Below are positions 53,282 to 61,895 of a DNA stretch of 64,000 bases, piece after piece. A program made the position numbers and the translations under genes. Numbering within the stretch: the first letter of the stretch is position 1; each line of letters starts with the position of its first letter. Below the pieces are notes generated by a model. That model saw nothing but the letters and a program-made list of their open reading frames with translations. It had not been told where the DNA came from and searched no databases. The stretch is from a bacterium (GTDB lineage: Bacteria > Zhuqueibacterota > QNDG01 > JAFGCO01). The DNA lies in contig JAFGGN010000019.1 of assembly GCA_016930535.1 (NCBI GenBank), positions 48,432 through 112,431 on the forward strand. The letters run 5' to 3'.

Positions 53282-54238
53282 TTCCAGAACCCGTGCTCCG
53301 GCTTCGCGGATAATGCTGCCGTTCCACAGCAGCCGGATGGACGCTTTTGCGGGCATCGAAGCCAGCAGCCGGACCGGGGGCTCATTAACCAGCCTGCTTC
53401 CCATGGGGTAGCATTTATCACTGCTGACGGCTGAAAATCTGAAATCGCAGGCATCTCCCAGAGAATGATTCGAAATAAAACACCGCCCCTGACTCAGGGC
53501 TTCATACACATGCGATTCAGCATCCCGGAAAGTCATTTCCGGATTCAGATCCGCTTTCACCAGCAGATGTGTCCGTATGGATTTAAACTGCACCTTGTAC
53601 GGATAAATCTCTACCGGAAACAATTTAAATACTTTAAAACGGTGTGCATGCACATCGATTCCGCCGATTCCGACAATCCTTTTCCCCCGGTTCAACTGGT
53701 CCCATCTTTCCAGGGTCTCCCACACGGGAAAACGGATGGACCGAAGGGGATGAAGCAGGCGCCAGAGCAGGTTACGCCGTGTGACGCCTTCGGCCCACTC
53801 GGACAGCTGGTTCCAGATTTCAATACCGTCGAATCCGTCCACATGCCATGCGGTCCAGGGATACGGCGGATAGGCTTCGGAAAAATTCCGTTTTTCAGCC
53901 GGATGGGCTATCACACCGAATCCGCCCGCTTCACGAACCTGCCGGACATACTGTTCAGGCCACTGTCCCTCGGCGATTTCCCGGTCGATGCGGAAGGCCA
54001 GATAATGATTTCGGTCATGGGGATCGTTCAGCTCACAACCGATGAGCACCAGGACATCCCCGTACCATCCTTCCAGCCCCTGATGCTTGGGTGCCAGGGT
54101 GTTGTGATCACTGAACATGAGATAGTTCAGCCCCTTTTCACCGGCAATCGATGCAATCTCGGGAATCGAGAGCGTACCGTCCGAAAAATCGGAATGCAGG
54201 TGAACGGCACCGGTCATTTCATGATATTCGCTGTTCAT
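53177..54238 (-). CDS. PHP-domain metallohydrolase (CehA/McbA-like)
   Basis: 353 residues. The PHP metal ligands are visible: VHLHSDFSDGT at 12-22, FSDHNTLAP near 43, VIGCELND, VIAHPAEKR near 113 and GIGGIDVHAHRF near 200. Such proteins hydrolyse phosphoesters or carbamates with two or three metal ions. The C-terminal 100 residues look like a beta-sandwich (FRFSAVSSD, IRLLWNGSIIREAG). The downstream YfiM-like gene is upstream in transcription and overlaps by 4 bp (ATGA). Its 3' end contributes to the 87-bp repeat series. Confidence 0.87.
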   Translation of the reverse strand: MNSEYHEMTGAVHLHSDFSDGTLSIPEIASIAGEKGLNYLMFSDHNTLAPKHQGLEGWYGDVLVLIGCELNDPHDRNHYLAFRIDREIAEGQWPEQYVRQVREAGGFGVIAHPAEKRNFSEAYPPYPWTAWHVDGFDGIEIWNQLSEWAEGVTRRNLLWRLLHPLRSIRFPVWETLERWDQLNRGKRIVGIGGIDVHAHRFKVFKLFPVEIYPYKVQFKSIRTHLLVKADLNPEMTFRDAESHVYEALSQGRCFISNHSLGDACDFRFSAVSSDKCYPMGSRLVNEPPVRLLASMPAKASIRLLWNGSIIREAGARVLEHQVIRPGVYRIEVFRKRRGWIYSNPIVVEPGAND

Positions 54239-54615
54239 CCGCCGATCATCGTTTCCAGTACCAGCAACCCGGTAAAAACACCCAGGATATCCGCAACGAT
54301 ATCCTTCCAGCAGAAATGATTGCCAGGCCGCTCCATGTCGTTCATCTCTTTGGATACACCGAAAAGCAGGGATATCCCGGCACCGGCCGTGAGAACCCCA
54401 TCATGATGATATCCCAGCTGCCTGTCGGTCCACAGCCCGGACATGACTGTCGCTGCCAGGCTTCCTGCGAAATGCAATGCCTTGTCCCGGGCCAGCCAGT
54501 GATCCGTACATGCATCCGGAAGAACGTTCCCGGTTTCATTTTCCGGAGACGGCACCCGGGCCATGCCCGGCAAAGCCAAAGAGAATAGCAACAGCCATAT
54601 CAGGCATCGCCGCAT
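54235..54615 (-). CDS. YfiM/DUF2279-like small membrane protein
   Basis: 126 residues with a signal peptide at about 1-20. The DKALHFAGSLAATVMSG segment near 44-60 and the SKEMNDMERPG and CWKDIVADILGVFTGLL parts (about 87-116) match the YfiM / VanZ-like DUF2279 pattern with its conserved Asp, His and Lys-Glu residues in membrane helices. Function is unknown. Its ATG directly follows the stop of the HD gene (TAAATG), and its own stop overlaps the PHP start, so three genes are tightly coupled. Confidence 0.7.
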   Translation of the reverse strand: MRRCLIWLLLFSLALPGMARVPSPENETGNVLPDACTDHWLARDKALHFAGSLAATVMSGLWTDRQLGYHHDGVLTAGAGISLLFGVSKEMNDMERPGNHFCWKDIVADILGVFTGLLVLETMIGG

Positions 54616-55161
54616 TTAAAGCCCCAGTTCCCCGTCTATTTCCTGCATGGCCCTGAGCGACAGCGCTATGAACTCGGAAAGGCCGAGCCCGAGTGTTTCA
54701 CAGCTTCGGATCTGGTCCCTGTCCGCACCGGCTGCAAAGCGTTTTTCCTGAAACCGGCGTTCGACAAAGGTAACATCGACATTTTTGAGTTTTTTCGAAG
54801 GGTGCATCAGCGCCGCGGCCACGATCAATCCGGTCACAGGATCCGCCGCATACAGGGCCTTGTCCATTGCGCTTTCACGCGGAAAATGTCCGGGATGGCT
54901 CTTGATGGCCTGTATCACCGCTTCGGATATATCATGGGATGACAACAGCTCCGCGGTCAGCAAACCATGCCTCTCGAAATGATCCACGGTCTTGTCGTAA
55001 TCCAGATCATGAAGCAGGCCGGCCAGTTTCCATTCCGTTTCATTTTCACCCAAATGTCTGGCCAGGCTTCCCATAACCGCCTCGGTGGCCAGCATATGCT
55101 TGATCAGATTCTTATTGGAAACATGCTGTTTGACCAGATTAAAAGCTTCGTCTCGCATCAT
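54616..55161 (-). CDS. HD-domain phosphohydrolase
   Basis: 181 residues. The HD metal site is built from MLATEAVMGSLARHL near 23 and LAGLLHDLDYDKT near 46-58, with HPGHFP near 88 and a downstream Asp in ALYAADPVTGL near 102. This is the short HDIG type found in many bacteria as a single-domain hydrolase of nucleotides or phosphate esters. The substrate is unknown. It leads a coupled run HD, YfiM-like, PHP, two of which are metal-dependent phosphohydrolase folds. Confidence 0.85.
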   Translation of the reverse strand: MMRDEAFNLVKQHVSNKNLIKHMLATEAVMGSLARHLGENETEWKLAGLLHDLDYDKTVDHFERHGLLTAELLSSHDISEAVIQAIKSHPGHFPRESAMDKALYAADPVTGLIVAAALMHPSKKLKNVDVTFVERRFQEKRFAAGADRDQIRSCETLGLGLSEFIALSLRAMQEIDGELGL

Positions 55162-55297
55162 GATATTGCCCCTTTTTTACTGGAAAACACAGGCGTGCAC
55201 CGGTCCTTTATCATGGTCATTTCATTCCGCGTTTTTATACAAGTACACCCGTGTTCCGGCGTTCGTCTGAAATCCGTTTATTCTCCCCGATGCAGCC

Positions 55298-56557
55298 TTA
55301 CTGAGGGAACTCCCGCTTCAACTGCTGCACGGCCTGACGCAGCCTCTGTTCGTTCTCGACCAAAGCGATTCTTACAAATCCCTCGCCGTCCTCGCCGAAA
55401 CCCCGTCCGGGGGAAATGGCCACATGGGCCTTTTCCAGTGCCTTCAATGATACGGCAATGGATCCTTCTTCGCTGTATTTTTCAGGAATCCGGGCCCATA
55501 CGAACATCGTGGCCATCGGTTTTTCGACCGCCCATCCGATCCGGTTCAGCCCGTCACAAAGAAAATCCCTGCGGTCCTGATATATTTTTGCCTGTTCGTT
55601 GAGAAATGCATCCCCTTCACGCAGTGCAATCACCGAGGCAATCTGAATGGCCTGAAAAATGCCGTAATCGTAGTATCCCTTGATACTCGCCAATACACGA
55701 ATCATATCCGCGTTTCCTGCCACAAAACCGGTTCGCCATCCCGCCATATTATACCCTTTGGAAAGGGTCATGGTTTCCACGGCCAGGTCCTTGGCTCCGG
55801 GCACTTCGAGAATACTCGGTGCCCGGTACTGATCGAACGTGGTCAGCCCATAGGCAAAATCATGAATAATATAAAATCCGTATTTTCGGGCCAGGGCCAC
55901 CACTTCTTTGAAAAAACCGGTGCCGACACACATGGTGGTGGGATTGTTCGGATAGTTCAGCATCAGTATTTTCGGCCTGGGAAACAGGTTTTCACACGTA
56001 TGTGCAATATTTTTCAGAAGCTGCGCTTCACCTTCGTTCTGGGAAACGCCGATCACATTGGCGCCGGCGATGACAGCGGCATAAATATGAATCGGGAACG
56101 AAGGTGTGGGGGTCAGCACCACGTCACCGGGACCCAGGGTTGCCAGGCACAGATGACTGAATCCCTCCTTGGATCCGATCGTGGCGATCACCTCTGTATC
56201 CGCATTCAAACCAACCTGAAAATGGCGGTCGTAAAAACGGGCCAGTTCACACCGCAGGTTCCGGACGCCTGCAGATACCGAGTATCTCTGATTGCGTTTA
56301 TCCGTGGCCGCTTCCTGCAGCTTCTTCACAATCGAATCCGGTGTGGGATCATTGGGATTGCCCATACCGAGATCGATGACATCCACGCCCTGCTGGCGCA
56401 GCTCGAGCTTTCGGGCATTGATTTTACCGAACAGATACGGAGGAAGACGATGCATGCGCTCAGAGGCGATGGGCGGCAGATCGATTTTCAGATATGAATC
56501 TGTGTCCTGCATTCGGGTTTGTTCTCTTTCCGGCTGAATGATGTCATGCCTGACCAT
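55298..56557 (-). CDS. Class I/II aminotransferase (AlaC / DapL-like)
   Basis: 419 residues, PLP-dependent fold type I. The PLP Lys is in TLSKGYNMAGWRTGF near 247-261. NYPNNPTTMCV near 188-198 and the C-terminal RIALVENEQRLRQA are typical of the alanine/LL-diaminopimelate aminotransferase group (AlaC). It likely moves amino groups between glutamate and pyruvate or a related oxo-acid. The ATG at 56557 is four bases after the DUF5683 stop. A second ATG at 56512 fits family length as well. Confidence 0.9.
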   Translation of the reverse strand: MVRHDIIQPEREQTRMQDTDSYLKIDLPPIASERMHRLPPYLFGKINARKLELRQQGVDVIDLGMGNPNDPTPDSIVKKLQEAATDKRNQRYSVSAGVRNLRCELARFYDRHFQVGLNADTEVIATIGSKEGFSHLCLATLGPGDVVLTPTPSFPIHIYAAVIAGANVIGVSQNEGEAQLLKNIAHTCENLFPRPKILMLNYPNNPTTMCVGTGFFKEVVALARKYGFYIIHDFAYGLTTFDQYRAPSILEVPGAKDLAVETMTLSKGYNMAGWRTGFVAGNADMIRVLASIKGYYDYGIFQAIQIASVIALREGDAFLNEQAKIYQDRRDFLCDGLNRIGWAVEKPMATMFVWARIPEKYSEEGSIAVSLKALEKAHVAISPGRGFGEDGEGFVRIALVENEQRLRQAVQQLKREFPQ

Positions 56558-56563
56558 ATATCG

Positions 56564-57082
56564 TCAGAGAGGCGTACGAAACGTAAGACCGACCCTGAAG
56601 TCCTGCGGCCCGATACGGAATTCAGCAGCCGGATCCAGAACCGGACCGACATCAAACTGAAAAAGATGGGCATCAACGTACGCATCGAGTATGTTAAGCA
56701 TGTAAACGGCCGCAAACCACCAGACGAAGGTATTGCGGTTGTGCCTGTAAAATTCCCGCTCATCATCGGTTTGACTGACCAGGGCCTTTCGGTTCATATA
56801 TACGGCATTCCCTGCCAGTCCGGATTCCGCACCCAGAACCATCAATGCCTTCAGCCACTGATGATTGTATGCCTGACCCCAGCCGGGCATCAGGGCCGAT
56901 CGCAGCATGGCTCCGGTGGTCGACTGAATCACCTGTTCGCCCGAACCAGTGGAATCCGGAGGTGCAAAGGCATGCAGTGCTGTTCCGCAGATCGAAAGGA
57001 TGAGGAGCACGGCCACAGGCCACGATCCATGATCAGGGAAGGAGCACGGTTTCCCTCTGTCATCGGATTTATTGAAATACAT
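56564..57082 (-). CDS. DUF5683 domain-containing protein
   Basis: 172 residues with an N-terminal hydrophobic segment (VAVLLILSICGTALHAF near 18-34), likely a signal. The core reads RSALMPGWGQAYNHQWLKAL near 57-76 followed by a membrane segment and NTFVWWFAAVYMLNILDAYVDAHL near 112-135, the DUF5683 pattern common in Bacteroidota and related phyla. The conserved GWGQ and DAYVDAHL suggest a beta-hairpin and helix pair at the membrane. Function unknown. It precedes the aminotransferase by six bases. Confidence 0.85.
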   Translation of the reverse strand: MYFNKSDDRGKPCSFPDHGSWPVAVLLILSICGTALHAFAPPDSTGSGEQVIQSTTGAMLRSALMPGWGQAYNHQWLKALMVLGAESGLAGNAVYMNRKALVSQTDDEREFYRHNRNTFVWWFAAVYMLNILDAYVDAHLFQFDVGPVLDPAAEFRIGPQDFRVGLTFRTPL

Positions 57083-57139
57083 TTTCGATACCGGCCGTTT
57101 GGCAGTGCATCGGTTTTTTAAATATTCCGCCGGTCGCTC

Positions 57140-57526
57140 CTATAATTCGGCAATACATTCGATTTCAATCCGTACATCCTTTGGCAGCCGCGATACTTCG
57201 ACAGCGGATCGTGCGGGTGCATCCTTTTTAAAGAAGGTGGCATAAACCTCATTCATCAGCGCGAATTCATTCATGTCACGCATGAAAACCGTGGTCTTCA
57301 CCACATGGTCCAGACCGCTGCCCGCAGCCTGCAGAACCGCCTGAAGATTTTGCAGCACCTGCCGTGTCTGGTCCCGGATATCTCCGGCAACGGTCTCACC
57401 CGTTTCCGGATCGACCGGTATCTGCCCGGCCGTAAAAACGAGATGACGGGATTCAATACAAACCGCCTGACTGTACGGACCGATGGCTTTAGGCGCCTTG
57501 TCTGTAAAAACGACCTGCTTTTTCAT
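57140..57526 (-). CDS. ridA: RidA-family enamine/imine deaminase
   Basis: 128 residues, homotrimeric Rid family. AIGPYSQAV near 16-24, the [13 protein letters not shown] segment near 32 and the catalytic Arg in [22 protein letters not shown] near 101-122 are all present. It hydrolyses reactive 2-aminoacrylate and other enamines formed by PLP enzymes, which fits with the adjacent aminotransferase. A possible terminator-like hairpin lies just upstream, before its gene. Confidence 0.95.
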   Translation of the reverse strand: MKKQVVFTDKAPKAIGPYSQAVCIESRHLVFTAGQIPVDPETGETVAGDIRDQTRQVLQNLQAVLQAAGSGLDHVVKTTVFMRDMNEFALMNEVYATFFKKDAPARSAVEVSRLPKDVRIEIECIAEL

Positions 57527-57545
57527 TGACTGGTCCCCTCATAAC

Positions 57546-57587
57546 AAAAAACTCCTGAAGCGGTCCATGCTGTGCCGTTGACAGGAG
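57546..57587 (-). terminator. Possible rho-independent terminator after the small membrane protein gene
   Basis: On minus, CTCCTG and CAGGAG (6 bp) close a 24-nt loop with an inner CGG/CCG pair and are followed by six T. It lies between the small-protein stop and ridA, so it could end the folK-dNK transcript. Confidence 0.45.
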
Positions 57588-57648
57588 GTTTTATTTGGAG
57601 AATCATCGCTGAATTAATCATAAAGAAAAGATGCCCTGTTTGATAAAA

Positions 57649-57837
57649 TCAGTCCTCCTCAATATCCCTGAATTTTGCATCTTCCACATCCTCACGCTTT
57701 AAATCCATGGGCTGGCTCTTCTTCCGGCCCCTGACCGCAGGCCCGGGCGATTCGCCGGAAAACAGCCCCTTGAAAAAATGAAAGGCAAAATACCCCGCCA
57801 AAAACAACATCAATGTTCTGAATAGCATCGTGTTCAT
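57649..57837 (-). CDS. Small single-pass membrane protein
   Basis: 62 residues: a membrane helix at 4-24 (MLFRTLMLFLAGYFAFHFF) and a charged tail (KKSQPMDLKREDVEDAKFRDIEED). No family is recognised. It overlaps the deoxynucleoside kinase gene by 4 bp (ATGA), which together with the hydrophobic-then-acidic layout supports it as a real gene. It may be a scaffold or a DUF4834-like protein of FCB genomes. Confidence 0.7.
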   Translation of the reverse strand: MNTMLFRTLMLFLAGYFAFHFFKGLFSGESPGPAVRGRKKSQPMDLKREDVEDAKFRDIEED

Positions 57838-58478
57838 CCATTTCTGGTTCTGGGAACATAGTACTGTGTTCCGCCGGGCGGATTCAGAATCTGCTGATGC
57901 AGATCCTCCAGATCATCCTCGTTGTTGACGAAATCTATTTCCGATGTATTGATGACCAGCAGCGGTGTTTCATCGTATCTGAAAAAATACTGATTGTAGG
58001 CCTCGTTCAGATTCCGGATATACTCTGTACTGATTTCACGTTCGTATTTCCGGTCCCGTTTTTTGATATTGGCAACGAGTCTTTCCGTGCTGGACTGAAG
58101 ATAAATAACCAGATCCGGCTTGGGCAGCTCCTTTTCCAGAAGTGTCGCGACGCGCTCATAGAGAATCAGGTCCCGATGTTCCAGATTCAGAAAAGCGAAG
58201 ATTTTATCCTTGGCAAAGACATAATCCGCGATCAGGTAAGGATGAAACAGGTCCTGCTGCGGCAGATGCAGAAGCTGCCTGTACCGGCAGAGCAGAAAAA
58301 AGAGCTGGGCCTGAAATGCGTACCTCTGCGGATCCTGATAGAAATCAGTCAGATATGGATTTTCCTCCGGCTGTTCCATGACAAGATTGGCATTCATTTT
58401 CTCGGCAAGCAGCCGGGCCAGGCTGGTCTTTCCGACACCAATAACGCCTTCGATTGCAATGTAGTATATTTTATTCAT
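57834..58478 (-). CDS. Deoxynucleoside kinase
   Basis: 214 residues of the dNK/dGK/dAK family. P-loop EGVIGVGKTSLARLLAEK at 9-26, the early EQPEENPYLTDFYQDPQRY near 35-53 and the catalytic region LYERVATLLE near 105. The lid LVANIKKRDRKYERE lies near 135-149. It phosphorylates deoxynucleosides with ATP for nucleotide salvage. It overlaps folK upstream by 4 bp and the small membrane protein downstream by 4 bp, a tightly coupled trio. Confidence 0.93.
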   Translation of the reverse strand: MNKIYYIAIEGVIGVGKTSLARLLAEKMNANLVMEQPEENPYLTDFYQDPQRYAFQAQLFFLLCRYRQLLHLPQQDLFHPYLIADYVFAKDKIFAFLNLEHRDLILYERVATLLEKELPKPDLVIYLQSSTERLVANIKKRDRKYEREISTEYIRNLNEAYNQYFFRYDETPLLVINTSEIDFVNNEDDLEDLHQQILNPPGGTQYYVPRTRNG

Positions 58479-58999
58479 GACGGATCCGTTGCTTCCTGTC
58501 TGTAAAGCGCGATATCGCCGTCGTCATTGCAGCGATCCAGCAGCTCCCGGGCCGTCCTGTTATGGCCCGGCACCCACAGATCTGGCGCCAGATCGGCAAG
58601 CGGCCGGAGGACAAACCGACGTTCTGCCAGATGCGGATGCGGTATGCGCAGCCCTTCATCCTGCATCCGCAGTTTTCCGAACAGGAGAATATCCACGTCC
58701 AGTGTTCTGGGGCCCCATCGGACTGTCCGTTCTCTTCCGGCCGCATTTTCAAGCGCGAAAGCAATGGACAGCAGGTCATACGGCCCGCACCCGGTGACTA
58801 TTTCCACAACCTGATTGATAAATCCCGGCTGATCTTTCAGCCCCCAGGGAGCGGTTTCATAAAGGGGTGACACACGCAGAGAAGTTATACAGGAATACGC
58901 CCCCAGGTTTTTGACTGCCCGGTCAAGCGTTTTGATCCGATCCCCCTGATTGGTGCCCAACCCCAAAAACGCCCGGATCTTCAGCTCTGCGACATCCAT
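58475..58999 (-). CDS. folK: 2-amino-4-hydroxy-6-hydroxymethyldihydropteridine diphosphokinase
   Basis: 174 residues, HPPK of folate synthesis. FLGLGTNQGDRIKTL near 12-26 and the diagnostic VRWGPRTLDVDILLFG near 93-108 (R-W-G-P-R-x-L-D-x-D), followed by IPHPHLAERRFVL. It transfers pyrophosphate from ATP to hydroxymethyl-dihydropterin. First gene of the folK-dNK-small protein run, with 198 bp between it and the tRNA gene. Confidence 0.96.
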   Translation of the reverse strand: MDVAELKIRAFLGLGTNQGDRIKTLDRAVKNLGAYSCITSLRVSPLYETAPWGLKDQPGFINQVVEIVTGCGPYDLLSIAFALENAAGRERTVRWGPRTLDVDILLFGKLRMQDEGLRIPHPHLAERRFVLRPLADLAPDLWVPGHNRTARELLDRCNDDGDIALYRQEATDPS

Positions 59000-59166
59000 G
59001 AAACGCCTTTTTTAATGTGTCAATATATCAATTCTCCCAATGATTGTCAACTTAAAAAGTGCCGTGTTTTACCAGGGAAATGCAGTTCCACCGGGTCAGG
59101 ACAAAAAAACCGTATCATGGCCGGAAAACAGATTTGAGCCGGGGATGCACATGCGGAAAACGGAGT

Positions 59167-59194
59167 AAAAAAAAGGATCCGGTTGAAGGATCCC
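59167..59194 (-). terminator. Rho-independent terminator of the tRNA-Asn gene
   Basis: On minus, GGATCC - 7-nt loop - GGATCC followed by eight T (59167-59174 on plus are A). It starts three bases after the CCA end of the tRNA. Confidence 0.85.
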
Positions 59195-59196
59195 GA

Positions 59197-59271
59197 TGGC
59201 TCCGGAGGAGGGACTCGAACCCCCAGCCTAGTGGTTAACAGCCACCCGCTCTACCATTGAGCTACTCCGGA
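59197..59271 (-). tRNA. tRNA-Asn (anticodon GTT), CCA encoded
   Basis: Read on the minus strand it starts TCCGGAGTAGCTC. The acceptor stem TCCGGAG/CTCCGGA is a perfect 7 bp. The anticodon stem GGTGG/CCACT holds the loop CTGTTAA with GTT at positions 34-36, which decodes Asn. The T arm carries TTCGAGT. The discriminator G and CCA follow directly in the gene. It has its own promoter and terminator and is not inside an operon. Confidence 0.97.
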
Positions 59272-59281
59272 ATCTGGTGTA

Positions 59282-59297
59282 CTGAAATGCATTTCAG
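59282..59297. repeat. Perfect 16-bp palindrome in the tRNA-Asn leader
   Basis: CTGAAATGCATTTCAG is its own reverse complement. It lies between the predicted transcription start and the tRNA 5' end. It could be an operator or an RNA hairpin important for processing. Confidence 0.8.
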
Positions 59298-59314
59298 CGG
59301 ATGTTCAGGCATTC

Positions 59315-59342
59315 AATATAATAAAATAACAAGGAATGTCAA
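59315..59342 (-). promoter_or_regulatory. Strong sigma70-like promoter of tRNA-Asn
   Basis: Consensus -35 TTGACA (59337-59342) and TATATT (59315-59320) separated by 16 bases on minus. Transcription would begin near 59308, giving a leader of about 37 nt before the tRNA. Confidence 0.75.
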
Positions 59343-59378
59343 GGAGTTTCTGCGACAAAAATGTCGGCCCTGCCGTAT

Positions 59379-59411
59379 AAAAAAAAGGCTGTTGTGGAAG
59401 TCAACAGCCTT
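59379..59411 (-). terminator. Strong rho-independent terminator, gene unknown
   Basis: On minus, a perfect 10-bp stem AAGGCTGTTG/CAACAGCCTT with 7-nt loop, followed by a run of eight T (the last two stem bases overlap it). No protein gene on the minus strand ends close to it, and it sits 37 bp upstream of the tRNA promoter. Confidence 0.85.
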
Positions 59412-59560
59412 TATCGAGGAGGGAATGATAACTTTTGCCATACGCTCCGGCAAAACCCCTTAAAACGCCCAATGTGGCACAAAATTCTTAACTGCAGAGA
59501 AGGTTATAGCAACAGATGTACCAAACATTTTTATCATATGTCTATATTATTGTTTTTATT
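59379..59560 (-). ncRNA. Candidate small RNA ending at the 59379-59411 terminator
   Basis: A strong minus-strand terminator lies here without any minus-strand protein gene before it for over 2.4 kb, where the opposite strand carries another gene. Inside, a second hairpin TTTTGCC/GGCAAAA (59433-59455, 9-nt loop) lies 21 bp from the terminator. An AT-rich stretch at about 59535-59575 could hold a promoter, but no consensus -35 was seen. The 5' end given is a guess. It may instead be a leader or a decayed gene. Confidence 0.35.
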
Positions 59561-59946
59561 GTTTTTGATTCCTATTAATTCCGATACTGTCATGAAATAA
59601 GTCCCGTATTCCTTTGCGCCGAAACCGGTCCCTGTGACTGGATTTCAGCCAGCCGGACCACATCGGTTTATAAGCAGGGATGTCTATCCGGCATTACATT
59701 CCCGGCGGGCGCCTTTGAATGAAATGCGGCAATTTTTGCAGGCATGAAAATGGAAATTTTCGGTCAAAATGAATCAAAAACATGCTGTTCACTCATCCGG
59801 AAACCGTTTCTATATACAGAAATATTAAATATTTGTAATAAGTAATATTCTGGTGTGCAGCTTGCTGCATTTCATTGAATTCCCCGGGAAGAGGGGGAAA
59901 AACTAAATCCTTACTTTTCAACAATATCCATCAGCAGGAGGGAAAA

Positions 59947-61815
59947 ATGAAAAAAGGCTGTCTTCTATTGTGTGCGCTTATGATCCTGGCAATCTCTCAA
60001 TATGCACAGGCCGAAATCAAAATTGCCGTAACCTCGAACGAAGGCGGGAATTACAACATTTTCAGCTACACACTCGACGAAAGTTACAACATCGTCGAGA
60101 AAAAACAACTGACGACCGTGGGCTCACGGGAAGACAATCCGGCATGGTCGCCTGACGGCAGTAAAATTGCATTCTGTTCCAACAACACACACGGTTATGA
60201 ACTTTGGATCATGAACGCGGACGGAAGTGATCAGGTCATGGTGACCATGTCGCAGCTGAATGTGCTTGGTCCGTTCGTATGGAGCCCGGATCAGAATTAT
60301 ATCTACGGTCTGAATGCAAGATCCGGGGATGGAGAAGTCGCCAAAATCGATGTCCATACCGGTGTGATTGAAATGCTGACAAACATCCCGGGCCAGAACA
60401 CGCAGAGCTTCAGTCTGAATACCGAACAATCCAAAGTCGTTTTCGTCAGGGGAAGCGAGGGCAACGGATATTCGAACAAATTGTACATGGCCGATTTTCA
60501 GAGCATCGGTCCGGACTTCGCCAATGTCGCCCTCATACCACAGGCACTTCCGGCCCCGCATGTGCCCGATGTGTCTCCGGACGGCAATCTGATCCTGGTG
60601 CAGCTGGACATCAACTATACGAGCAATACAGGCATCGGTCTGTATCATATCCAGGAGGACCGGTTCGAAGAAATCATACCTCCCGACGGATATATGAACT
60701 CGTATCCGGAGTGGATCGACAATGACCGGTTCATCTATTCACATGGCCAGGCCTACAATGAAAATCTGTACATTTATGACCTGAAGGATCGTTCCAGTAC
60801 ACAGATCACGAGCACCAGCCGCCGTGAAATCATGGCCGCGGTACTGGTCACAGCGCCGCAAAACGAAGGACCTGTCGCCGATGCCGGCCCGGATCAGACC
60901 TGTGAAGCCGCTTTGTGCGAAGGCGCTCCGGTCACGCTGTCTGCCTGCGCATCTTCGGATGCGGATGGAGACGCACTCACATTTACCTGGGTTAAGGACG
61001 GCGCCATTGTCGCCGGCCCGACAGCATCCTGTACAATTGAGATGATACTTCCCCTGGGTGACCATTCCATCATTTTAAAAGTGGATGACGGCAAGGGCGG
61101 CACGGATGAGGATGAGGTACTCGTCACGGTTCAGGACACACAGGCCCCCTCCATCGCCGCGGAACTGTCTGTCACGGAACTCTGGCCCCCCAACCATAAA
61201 ATGGTGGATATCACCGCGACCGTGGATGTGGCGGACCTTTGCCAGGAATACGTATCATTCGTCCTGGACACCATCATCTCCAATGAACCCGACGATGCGA
61301 AAGGTCTGGGCGACGGGGAAACCGTGGATGACATACAGAATGCCGAGTTCGGCACACCGGACACCGAATTCTCTCTCCGGGCCGAACGGGACGGCAAGGG
61401 AACCGGCCGTTTCTACGAAGTGATTTATCTGGCCCTGGACGGTGCAGGCAACACGGCCGTGATCGCCGATACCGTGTGGGTAAGGGAATCCCAGAAAAAA
61501 CTAAAAAAGGATATCGCCGGATCCGGTGCCGCTCCCGAAACATTCGCGCTTTATCCGAATTATCCCAATCCGTTCAACCCCTCGACGGAAATCCAGTTCT
61601 CTCTCACGGAAACCAGGCACGTCATCCTGATCATTTACAACAGCAAGGGCCAGGAAGTTATCTGTCTGACCGATGCGGATTATCCGGCAGGCCGTCATGC
61701 CGTGACCTGGAACAGCACGGATGCACTGGGCAGGGCGGTTTCTTCAGGACTTTATTTCTTCAAACTGAATGCCGGGGAATTTTCGGATATCGGCAAGATG
61801 ATGCTGATGCGGTAA
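59947..61815 (+). CDS. T9SS-secreted beta-propeller/PKD-type protein
   Basis: 622 residues. Signal peptide 1-22 ends at AQA. Residues about 25-300 form a TolB/WD40-like propeller (DNPAWSPDGSKIAF, IWSPDQ-type and PDVSPDGNLIL blades). Residues 308-397 are PKD/REJ-like (VADAGPDQTCEAAL, SSDADGDALTFTW). Residues about 400-500 are an Ig-like domain with WPPNHKMVDITATVD. The last 85 residues are a type A T9SS sorting domain (PNYPNPFNPSTEIQFSL, ending KMMLMR). It is exported across both membranes by T9SS and fixed at the surface or released. The ATG at 59947 has GGAGGG upstream. It ends in its own terminator. Confidence 0.9.
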   Translation: MKKGCLLLCALMILAISQYAQAEIKIAVTSNEGGNYNIFSYTLDESYNIVEKKQLTTVGSREDNPAWSPDGSKIAFCSNNTHGYELWIMNADGSDQVMVTMSQLNVLGPFVWSPDQNYIYGLNARSGDGEVAKIDVHTGVIEMLTNIPGQNTQSFSLNTEQSKVVFVRGSEGNGYSNKLYMADFQSIGPDFANVALIPQALPAPHVPDVSPDGNLILVQLDINYTSNTGIGLYHIQEDRFEEIIPPDGYMNSYPEWIDNDRFIYSHGQAYNENLYIYDLKDRSSTQITSTSRREIMAAVLVTAPQNEGPVADAGPDQTCEAALCEGAPVTLSACASSDADGDALTFTWVKDGAIVAGPTASCTIEMILPLGDHSIILKVDDGKGGTDEDEVLVTVQDTQAPSIAAELSVTELWPPNHKMVDITATVDVADLCQEYVSFVLDTIISNEPDDAKGLGDGETVDDIQNAEFGTPDTEFSLRAERDGKGTGRFYEVIYLALDGAGNTAVIADTVWVRESQKKLKKDIAGSGAAPETFALYPNYPNPFNPSTEIQFSLTETRHVILIIYNSKGQEVICLTDADYPAGRHAVTWNSTDALGRAVSSGLYFFKLNAGEFSDIGKMMLMR

Positions 61816-61839
61816 GGACAGTCTGAAATGCGATGATTC

Positions 61840-61886
61840 AAGGGGCCGGAATCCCTGTGCGGGACGATGGCCCCTTCTTTTTTATT
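61840..61886 (+). terminator. Rho-independent terminator of the T9SS-secreted protein gene
   Basis: On plus, AAGGGGCC (61840-61847) pairs with GGCCCCTT (61869-61876), with a smaller TCCC/GGGA stem inside, followed by CTTTTTTT. It lies between convergent genes, 10 bp before the stop of the MFS gene. Confidence 0.8.
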
Positions 61887-61895
61887 TCAGGGGAT

